Source: CAZGLR01 sp964526635 (GTDB taxonomy: Bacteria > Zixibacteria > MSB-5A5 > GN15 > JAAZOE01). Taken from it: 10,981 nt of DNA. The stretch is taken from contig CAZGLR010000112.1 in assembly GCA_964526635.1 (NCBI GenBank), forward strand, positions 1 to 10,981, read 5' to 3'. Numbering within the stretch: position 1 is the first letter of the stretch; every line of letters begins with the position of its first letter. Under the pieces are notes generated by a model that worked only from the letters and a program-made list of their open reading frames with translations, did not search any database and had not been told where the DNA came from. The translations under genes and the position numbers were made by a program. Positions 5,943 through 10,981 of the stretch are shown in pieces.

Positions 5943-8095
5943 GAAAGCTGCTGGCATATATTGTCCTTGGGTGTCTGATCATAGTCAGCGGTGCCGCCGC
6001 CGATGATTTCATCTATCACGGATCGTTTCTCTGGAATGATGTCCGGGCCATAGTCCATGTCGACGATTTTTTGTATTGTGCCTTTCATGATGGCGTCGGT
6101 GTGGTTGATTTGCGGCTTGATTTTGCCAAGAAAAAATTGACCACCAGGGTGCAATTACCGGAATTGCCGCTGCGTTTGCATCGCTTCGGCGACCATATTG
6201 CAGTCGAGCATGAATCGGGACGGATCACGATTCTCGATATTTCGCAACGTGAAGCACCGGTTGTGTTGGGATCGTTTGTTCCCGATCTGGAGTATCGCGA
6301 TGTGCAGGGCAGCGGCGATTATCTGTACCTCGCTATGGGCTACTATGGATTGTTCCGATATGATATTTCTGATCCCTCGAATGTAAATTTCAAAGACAGC
6401 AGCATGGTGGGAATTCATGTCATTGAATTGCAGCAGCATGGTCAGCATTTGCTGGCACTGGATGATTACAACGGTGTTTTGCTCTATGAAGCTGACGCTG
6501 ATACATTATTACCGGTCAGTTCGCTGCTCCTGCCGTATCGTGCCACGACATTTCTGGCTGTCGATGATACGGTTTATGCACCGCTTCATCCCAACGGCTA
6601 CATGGTTTCGTCCCTTACCGATCCATTGACTCCCGAATATATCGAGATCCGGCAGTCGTTTTTATTCGGCCAGAATATTGAAAAAACATCGCGTGGCCTG
6701 GTCCTGTTTAATACCGCCAGCGGGTTTGAGTTGATTTATGGTTCCGGGGATACCCAAACGGACAATATTTATCAGTTCTCCAATATTACCGGCTATGGTG
6801 ATGTCTATCAGTATATGGGGCGTGATTATTTTGCTGTGCCGACTGAATCACGAGGATTCGCTATCTATGATATCGTTGAACCTGAAAGTATCATGATCAG
6901 CAATCCGGCTTTTTCCTATGCCTATCCCGGACCGATCACACAGGTGATGTTTCATAACGGTCGGCTGCATGTTGTCGGGACCAGTAACTGGTATGAGCTG
7001 TATGACCTGTCGGATCCATCCAGTCCGGAACGAACCGGCAAACTCATCAATCCACCGTTTTCGCCGGCCGGTGTCTGTACCAAGGGTGATACCCTGTTTA
7101 TCGCCGATTATGAAACCAATTTGTATTTTAATGCTGTTGACGATGGTACCGGCGATCCGGAAGTAATACTGCCCCTTATTCCGATCTCAACCGGTATCGG
7201 GCGACCGTTTATATATCCTGACTATTTTCCGGATGGCGATTTGCTGTACACCCATAACATTCGTAAAATCAACGGGACGTTTCGGAATGACTCGACTTTC
7301 GAGAATAACCTGTACGACTGGACAATAATGGGCGATGTCCGGGCCGCGGTTTTCGGGCCATCGGTACTCTATGTCGGGCTGGGCAAGGGACTTCTGGCGG
7401 CATATAATATTACCCGGTTCGGTAATCTCGAGGGTGTCTCTACACAGAATATTACCGGCAAAGCCAACATGATGCTGATTCACGATTCCCTTCTGTATAT
7501 CGCCGCCGGGGGACTTTTGACATATTCGATTGCCGATCCGGGGCATCCCGTCCAGGTCGATTACGATCTGCGGACGGGAACAGTACACTCGCTGGAAATA
7601 CAGGAATCATGGCTTATTTGTGGTGCCGATAACGGCATCTATATTTATTCGATTGAAAACGGTTTACCCGAATTGTTGTTTTCCGGCGGCAAACCCGCGA
7701 TGACGGCCGATTTGTACGATGGAATTCTGGCTGCCAGTGATGGCTACTCGATCAAAATTTATTCGCTTCCGGTACTTGATACCGATGATGACGTGCTTCC
7801 GATTGATATTGCGGCATCGCCCCGCATAGTTGGCTATCCGAATCCATTCAATCCTGATATCACGCTGAAGCTGCAAAATTTTCAGGCGACCGGAGAGCCG
7901 ATTATTGTATCGGTTTTCAATATTCTGGGTGAGCGGGTACGGGAGCTGCCGGTAGTCACTGATTACAGCAATTCGACTGTCGTGCAATGGGATGGCACCG
8001 ACGATCGGGGGCAGCGGGTGGCCAGCGGCTTATATCTGTTTCGGGCTGCCGATGGTACAAACACCGCCACCCTGAAAGCGATCCTGCTGAAATAA
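5939..8095 (+). CDS. Secreted LVIVD-repeat beta-propeller protein with T9SS type A sorting tail
   Basis: This 718-residue exported protein starts inside the stop codon of the protease gene (ATGA at 5939-5942), so translational coupling is likely. The signal peptide covers about 21 residues (hydrophobic core 4-17, cleavage likely after GAAA). The body is built of repeats of the LVIVD type, with the diagnostic D-I/L-S-D-P-x-x-P turn near residues 100 (DISQREAP), 142 (DISDPSNV), 225 (SLTDPLTP), 311 (DIVEPESI), 356 (DLSDPSSPERTG) and 530 (SIADPGHP). Each is preceded by a strand such as GLFRYD or GVLLYE. These repeats are expected to fold as a beta-propeller that binds a ligand or partner; no catalytic motif is visible. 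The tail has YPNPFNP at 633-639, then NILGERVREL, WDGTDDRG and VASGLYLFR, ending ILLK, closely matching the protease tail. That supports export by the same route. Cys12 (VLGC) superficially resembles a lipobox, but the hydrophobic run continues past it. Function unknown; a partner or cargo of the protease is a guess from coupling alone. Confidence 0.88.
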   Translation: MRKLLAYIVLGCLIIVSGAAADDFIYHGSFLWNDVRAIVHVDDFLYCAFHDGVGVVDLRLDFAKKKLTTRVQLPELPLRLHRFGDHIAVEHESGRITILDISQREAPVVLGSFVPDLEYRDVQGSGDYLYLAMGYYGLFRYDISDPSNVNFKDSSMVGIHVIELQQHGQHLLALDDYNGVLLYEADADTLLPVSSLLLPYRATTFLAVDDTVYAPLHPNGYMVSSLTDPLTPEYIEIRQSFLFGQNIEKTSRGLVLFNTASGFELIYGSGDTQTDNIYQFSNITGYGDVYQYMGRDYFAVPTESRGFAIYDIVEPESIMISNPAFSYAYPGPITQVMFHNGRLHVVGTSNWYELYDLSDPSSPERTGKLINPPFSPAGVCTKGDTLFIADYETNLYFNAVDDGTGDPEVILPLIPISTGIGRPFIYPDYFPDGDLLYTHNIRKINGTFRNDSTFENNLYDWTIMGDVRAAVFGPSVLYVGLGKGLLAAYNITRFGNLEGVSTQNITGKANMMLIHDSLLYIAAGGLLTYSIADPGHPVQVDYDLRTGTVHSLEIQESWLICGADNGIYIYSIENGLPELLFSGGKPAMTADLYDGILAASDGYSIKIYSLPVLDTDDDVLPIDIAASPRIVGYPNPFNPDITLKLQNFQATGEPIIVSVFNILGERVRELPVVTDYSNSTVVQWDGTDDRGQRVASGLYLFRAADGTNTATLKAILLK

Positions 8096-8163
8096 ACCTG
8101 CGATCTTTTCGTGCGCCATGGTGTATACAACATAATGGTGTGGCAATCAATTCCATTAAAGGC

Positions 8164-8191
8164 TTGACAGATGCATGGATGACCTCGTAAT
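8164..8191 (+). promoter_or_regulatory. Possible promoter upstream of the first IPxGW gene
   Basis: TTGACA (8164-8169) is followed after 16 bases by CGTAAT (8186-8191), a 4-of-6 match to TATAAT. It lies in the 123-base gap after the propeller gene, which contains no clear terminator. The -35 is a perfect match and the -10 is mediocre. Confidence 0.35.
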
Positions 8192-8204
8192 TGGTTGCAA
8201 AGCT

Positions 8205-8211
8205 AAGGAGG
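8205..8211 (+). promoter_or_regulatory. Strong Shine-Dalgarno for the first IPxGW gene
   Basis: AAGGAGG ends 7 bases before the ATG at 8219. It is the longest Shine-Dalgarno match in the window, which fixes the start and suggests high translation of this small exported protein. Confidence 0.85.
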
Positions 8212-8218
8212 ATAGACT

Positions 8219-8869
8219 ATGAAATTATTGAGCACGATTGCTGTTCTCGCCCTCTTTTGTCTGCTGATAGCCGTTCCGGTGCAGGCCAAAAAAAGCGGCG
8301 AAATAAAGAACGATGTGTATACCGATAGCGACTTTGGTTTTTCGATCATGATTCCGGAAGGATGGTCGGCCAAGGTCGGTAACGCCAAAGTGCCGTTGAA
8401 ATTGACGCTAACACAAAAATCATATCCGGTGCCGCAGGAATTCCAGGGCGGGTCCAAGCGTGATTACGCCCAGATTCCGATTATGTCGGTACTGGCCGAC
8501 ACCACTGCCATGGATCCCCATGGATATATTGAGTATCTTCGCTCCGGCGATCGTGATGATCCCCGAATCAAATATTTCCTGCGATATCTCGATATTATCG
8601 GTGGTATCCATGATGTCGAGACGCATCAGAAACTGACCATTAATGATCATCCGGCAAGCTTGCTGAATGCCAAAGAGGCTTATGTCAAGCAGGTTGCCGA
8701 ACTTGGTTCGGATGTTGTTGATGAGGTCAATGATTATCACGGCGGCAGCGTGTTCGCCATCAAGAATGGTAACACTATTGTTGTTCTCCATCTGATCTGT
8801 GAGCGCGATTTCCATAAACCGAATCTGGAAGTGCTGCAGGCGATGGTCAACAGCATGAAATTCGAATAA
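8219..8869 (+). CDS. Small exported protein with IPxGW motif (PsbP/Mog1-like fold suspected), copy 1
   Basis: This 216-residue protein has a clear Sec signal peptide (MKLLSTIAVLALFCLLIAVPVQA, cut after Ala23). The mature part opens with YTDSDFGFSIMIPEGWSAK, a pattern seen at the start of PsbP/Mog1/DcrB-like alpha-beta domains. It continues with a VLADTT strand, an IEYLRS helix and a closing TIVVLHLICER strand and helix ending NSMKFE. His191 and Cys194 are in that last strand; Cys194 is the only cysteine of the mature chain. The overall length suits a single compact domain in the periplasm or outside the cell, and there is no sorting tail, so it probably stays in the periplasm. The gene just downstream is a diverged paralogue. 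I cannot name a substrate or partner; the fold assignment is inference from the N-terminal motif only. Confidence 0.85.
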   Translation: MKLLSTIAVLALFCLLIAVPVQAKKSGEIKNDVYTDSDFGFSIMIPEGWSAKVGNAKVPLKLTLTQKSYPVPQEFQGGSKRDYAQIPIMSVLADTTAMDPHGYIEYLRSGDRDDPRIKYFLRYLDIIGGIHDVETHQKLTINDHPASLLNAKEAYVKQVAELGSDVVDEVNDYHGGSVFAIKNGNTIVVLHLICERDFHKPNLEVLQAMVNSMKFE

Positions 8870-8895
8870 TCCCGCCTGTAATGAGAAATAAAGTC

Positions 8896-8937
8896 ATACA
8901 TCACCCGCCGGACTGTTTTTGCCGGCGGGTGTTGTGT
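8896..8937 (+). terminator. Strong GC hairpin between the two IPxGW genes (T-run in the loop)
   Basis: CACCCGCCGG (8902-8911) pairs perfectly with CCGGCGGGTG (8922-8931) around a 10-base loop. After one T-T mismatch the pairing can extend by ACA/TGT and two more pairs, giving about 15 pairs between 8896 and 8937. It starts 27 bases after the stop of copy 1 and ends 48 bases before the start of copy 2. The T5 run is inside the loop rather than after the stem, so this is not a textbook intrinsic terminator. It may be an attenuator, a 3'-end-protecting stem that lowers copy 2 relative to copy 1, or a factor-assisted terminator. Confidence 0.6.
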
Positions 8938-8984
8938 ATCTAAAAGATATGCGTGTGGCGGCAACATCAGTGACGGAGGCGATA

Positions 8985-9671
8985 ATGCAAAAGCTATGGC
9001 GAATTCTTCCGATACTCTGCGTTCTTTTGTGTGCTCAGACACAGGCTGAATCGGCCGGAGTCATCACAGAGCAAACATTTACCGATCCCTATTTCGAATA
9101 CGATTTGACGATTCCCGACGGTTGGGACGCGGAAATCGCCACTGATTCCACCGGATTGCTCCGTCTGGTATTATACAATTCGGATTTTCCGTTACCAGCG
9201 ACCAAAGAATCGATTCGCCCCAACATCCTGCCGCCGACGATCTATGTATTGGCCGACACGTCAACCCAGCGGCCTGAGGAGTTCTACCGGTATCTGGCAT
9301 ACAATGGCATCGAAAGTCCCCAGGACGAGGCCTTTCTCGAAGCCATGCCATTGCTTGACGGCAATCATCATGTCATCGAAGGCACCACCATGACGCATCG
9401 GCACAAACATGCCCTGCAACTGGAAGTGCGCCGTCCATTTGAAGGCGACCTGCCGATTACCGGTTCCGATCGGACAGTTGAACGTAATACCGATCTGGCC
9501 GGCCTGTTGTATTTTATGCGTCGCGAAAACAAAATCGTGGTGTTGCACTGCATGTGCGAACGGCCCCATGCTGAGGAGTTTTTCAAGACTTTTGAGGCAG
9601 TTTTCAACAGCTTCGAATTTAATGTCCCCGATTCGATCAAAAGTGACAGTGATCCCTTCAGGCGCCGGTGA
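8985..9671 (+). CDS. Small exported protein with IPxGW motif, copy 2 (His/Cys-enriched paralogue)
   Basis: This 228-residue protein starts at ATG 8985, preceded by GGAGG (8975-8979, 5 bases away). In-frame TTG codons further upstream lie in or near the hairpin and would spoil the signal peptide, so I reject them. The signal peptide is MQKLWRILPILCVLLCAQTQA, cut after Ala21. The mature chain aligns along its length with the previous gene: FTDPYFEYDLTIPDGWDAE, YVLADTS, FYRYLAY, KIVVLHCMCER, and a closing EAVFNSFEF. It has a 15-residue polar tail that copy 1 lacks. Compared with copy 1 it gains histidines (128, 129, 138, 140, 142) and a second cysteine (His188-Cys189-Met-Cys191), a set that could bind a metal if brought together in the fold. 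No terminator is obvious downstream. Function unknown. The gene pair looks like an old tandem duplication with divergence. Confidence 0.85.
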   Translation: MQKLWRILPILCVLLCAQTQAESAGVITEQTFTDPYFEYDLTIPDGWDAEIATDSTGLLRLVLYNSDFPLPATKESIRPNILPPTIYVLADTSTQRPEEFYRYLAYNGIESPQDEAFLEAMPLLDGNHHVIEGTTMTHRHKHALQLEVRRPFEGDLPITGSDRTVERNTDLAGLLYFMRRENKIVVLHCMCERPHAEEFFKTFEAVFNSFEFNVPDSIKSDSDPFRRR

Positions 9672-9693
9672 GGATAATCATCCGGATTTTATA

Positions 9694-9722
9694 TTGACGG
9701 CATCCGGCAGGGCTGTTATATA
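9694..9722 (+). promoter_or_regulatory. Promoter for lapA-lapB (extended -10)
   Basis: TTGACG (9694-9699), a 17-base spacer, then TATATA (9717-9722), preceded directly by TGT (9714-9716) as in an extended -10. A start near 9729 would leave a leader of about 30 bases with GGAGG (9752-9756) before the lapA ATG at 9761. This is the best sigma-70-type match in the window and suggests that lapAB is transcribed independently of the secreted-protein genes. Confidence 0.6.
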
Positions 9723-9760
9723 CTTCCTTTGACATTTATCGCCCGTATCACGGAGGATGT

Positions 9761-10093
9761 ATGTGGTTGTTCAGGGCATTGTTAGTCGTCCTGCTGGTCG
9801 CTATTCTGCTCGGTTTTTCAGTCTATAATGCAGGGGAACGGGTCGGGGTGAATATTCTCAACACCCGCTACATCAATGTTCCGCTGATTTATGTCGTTTA
9901 CTGGGCTTTTATCTTCGGCATGCTGGTTTCGCTGGTAATGTTTGCGACCGTCTATTTCAAGCAGTTGGGCGAGATACGGAAATACAAACGAGAAGCGGAT
10001 TCGTTAACTCATGAAATCGCCGCCCTGAGGAATCGACCGATTGAAGAAGCCGCAGATTCGTTTTTGTCAGCGGGGAAGGATGAGAAAAAATGA
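9761..10093 (+). CDS. lapA: LapA-domain (DUF1049) inner-membrane protein
   Basis: This 110-residue membrane protein has two transmembrane helices (about 3-22 and 41-66) joined by a short loop containing NILNTRYINVP. A charged helix predicted to be a coiled coil follows (about 67-97, KQLGEIRKYKREADSLTHEIAALRNR), then a polar tail. This is the standard layout and length of LapA (formerly YciS) proteins. In Escherichia coli LapA sits beside LapB in the inner membrane and takes part in assembly and control of lipopolysaccharide. Its stop overlaps the next start (ATGA at 10090-10093), matching the conserved lapA-lapB gene order and implying coupled translation. GGAGG sits only 4 bases before the ATG. 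LapA proteins are weakly conserved in sequence, so the call rests on topology plus the neighbouring lapB; together these make it convincing. Confidence 0.82.
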   Translation: MWLFRALLVVLLVAILLGFSVYNAGERVGVNILNTRYINVPLIYVVYWAFIFGMLVSLVMFATVYFKQLGEIRKYKREADSLTHEIAALRNRPIEEAADSFLSAGKDEKK

Positions 10094-10981
10094 ACACGGC
10101 TGTAATTATTCTCATCGTCTTCGCCTCGCTGGCGGTATTGGCTGTTGTCGTTTATCTCATGCAGCGGGCCCGCACGACTCCCGAGCGTCCCTTTCCACAA
10201 GCTTACATCGATGGTCTCAAGGCTATTTTGTCGGGCAAGGACGAACAGGCCTTTATCAAGCTGAAAGAAGCGGTCAGTGTCGATACCGACAATATTGATG
10301 CCTATATCCGGCTGGGTAATATCTTCCGACGGCGCAAGAACCCGCAGCAGGCGCTGCAGGTCCATCGTGATCTGACCTACCGGGCCAGTTTGAGTCGTGA
10401 GGAAAAATACGAAATTCTGACCGGATTGTATCTTGATTTTGTCGACCTCAAGGATGATACCTCGGCCATGAAGGCCATCGAAGAAATCCTGACAATCGAA
10501 CCGAATGACCGCTTCGCCACCGAGCAGTTGCTGCGCCATTATGAAAAGAACGAGGACTGGAAGGAAGCTGCCACCCTGCGAAAGAAACTCGATAAGCTGA
10601 GCGGCGTGGATTCCAGTCAGATCATGGCACTCTACAAGGTATTCGAGGGTAAGGACCTGGTCAAACTGGGCGATCCCCATCGCGGGCGCCTTTTCTTCAA
10701 AGAAGCAATCCATTTCGACAAAGCCTGCCTGGCCGCCTACATTGAGATTGGCGACAGCTATTATGACGAGGGCCGTCTGGAAGAAGCGCTCGATTACTGG
10801 ACAAAAGTGATATCGGTCAAACCGGATAAGGGCCATATTGTCTTTGAGCGGCTGAAAAAGGGCTTCTTTGAAGTGGGTCGCTATGGCGAATATGCCGATG
10901 CCCTGGCCGGTCTGGTTCAGGCTGCACCGGACCATCTCCCGGCCCGACTGGAATTAGCCTATTTCCTGGAGAAGAAGGGTG
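10090..10981 (+). CDS. lapB: LapB/YciM-type tetratricopeptide protein (3' truncated by window edge)
   Basis: An uninterrupted frame runs from ATG 10090 to the window end (297 codons and one base), without a stop. It begins with one transmembrane helix (residues about 3-24, AVIILIVFASLAVLAVVVYL), then tetratricopeptide repeats from about residue 37: YIDGLKAILSGKDEQAF, AYIRLGNIFRRRKNPQQAL, and later AYIEIGDSYYDEGRLEEAL. The segment GNIFRRRKNPQQALQVHRDL followed by LSREEK closely follows the LapB pattern (GNLFRSRG...AIRIHQNL...LTREQ). LapB of E. coli is about 390 residues; it tethers FtsH to LpxC and so limits lipopolysaccharide synthesis, and it ends in a rubredoxin-like metal-binding domain. 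That C-terminal part would lie beyond the window, so its presence cannot be judged. The role here is inferred from family and gene order. Confidence 0.88.
   Translation, partial: MNTAVIILIVFASLAVLAVVVYLMQRARTTPERPFPQAYIDGLKAILSGKDEQAFIKLKEAVSVDTDNIDAYIRLGNIFRRRKNPQQALQVHRDLTYRASLSREEKYEILTGLYLDFVDLKDDTSAMKAIEEILTIEPNDRFATEQLLRHYEKNEDWKEAATLRKKLDKLSGVDSSQIMALYKVFEGKDLVKLGDPHRGRLFFKEAIHFDKACLAAYIEIGDSYYDEGRLEEALDYWTKVISVKPDKGHIVFERLKKGFFEVGRYGEYADALAGLVQAAPDHLPARLELAYFLEKKG

Noticed and set aside
5442..5957. A 171-codon minus-strand open frame across the end of the protease gene
   Set aside because: It is antisense to the conserved sorting tail and last propeller unit; its product has no recognisable domain or signal.
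5960..5976. Possible lipobox (VLGC, Cys12) in the LVIVD protein
   Set aside because: The hydrophobic segment continues after the Cys and a good signal peptidase I site (GAAA) follows; the sorting tail also points to secretion rather than lipid anchoring.
8919..8984. Upstream in-frame TTG start for the second IPxGW protein
   Set aside because: It lies within the GC hairpin, lacks a ribosome site and would bury the signal peptide; ATG 8985 has GGAGG 5 bases before it.
9729..9734. A perfect TTGACA 27 bases before lapA
   Set aside because: Its -10 would fall on the lapA Shine-Dalgarno (9752-9757); TTGACG-17-TATATA just upstream is better placed.
10009..10935. A 308-codon open frame on the minus strand
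   Set aside because: It lies opposite the lapB frame, which is open to the window edge and encodes recognisable TPR units and a membrane anchor. The minus-strand product shows no coherent domain.

Overview
The window reads as an ordinary stretch of chromosome from a Gram-negative bacterium with a type IX secretion (T9SS) style of protein export. Two large secreted proteins end in the same C-terminal module: YPNPFNP, then NILG..VR.L, WDG.DDRG..VASGLY and a terminal LLK. That is the 'type A' sorting or FlgD-Ig-like tail common in the Fibrobacteres-Chlorobi-Bacteroidetes group and in candidate phyla such as Zixibacteria, Marinimicrobia and KSB1. Base composition is near 50% GC by eye. My best guess is one of those candidate phyla, but this is inference from protein style, not from a marker gene. 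All nine genes are on the + strand, there is no gap over 300 bases, and I see no RNA gene, mobile element, phage gene or CRISPR array.

Layout: (1) 1-1987, regulation. The 3' part of an NtrC-family sigma-54 response regulator is followed by a STAS-domain protein (anti-sigma-factor-antagonist type) with an unexpected C-terminal helical region that looks like a winged helix-turn-helix. (2) 1988-2204, a 217-base gap with an 8-bp perfect inverted repeat and a possible sigma-70-type promoter. (3) 2205-8095, a two-gene unit with an ATGA overlap. It encodes a subtilisin-like (S8) protease carrying a calcium-box beta-propeller, and a six-motif LVIVD-type beta-propeller protein; both have signal peptides and matching sorting tails. 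(4) 8219-9671, two tandem small exported proteins that are diverged paralogues (IPxGW near the N-terminus, VVLHxxCER near the C-terminus), separated by a strong hairpin. (5) 9761-10981, lapA and the start of lapB, ATGA-coupled and preceded by the best promoter in the window (TTGACG, 17 bases, TGT-TATATA). lapB runs off the right edge.

How they work together: the middle of the window serves the cell envelope and exterior (protease, surface propeller, small periplasmic or secreted proteins). The right end encodes inner-membrane LapA/LapB, which in enterobacteria tune lipopolysaccharide synthesis through LpxC turnover. The left end is signal transduction. Nothing in the sequence directly ties the regulators to the secreted proteins; adjacency is the only link. 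No convincing new defence or mobile system is visible. The most unusual items are the STAS-HTH fusion, the duplicated IPxGW pair with a His/Cys-enriched second copy, and the coupled protease/propeller pair.
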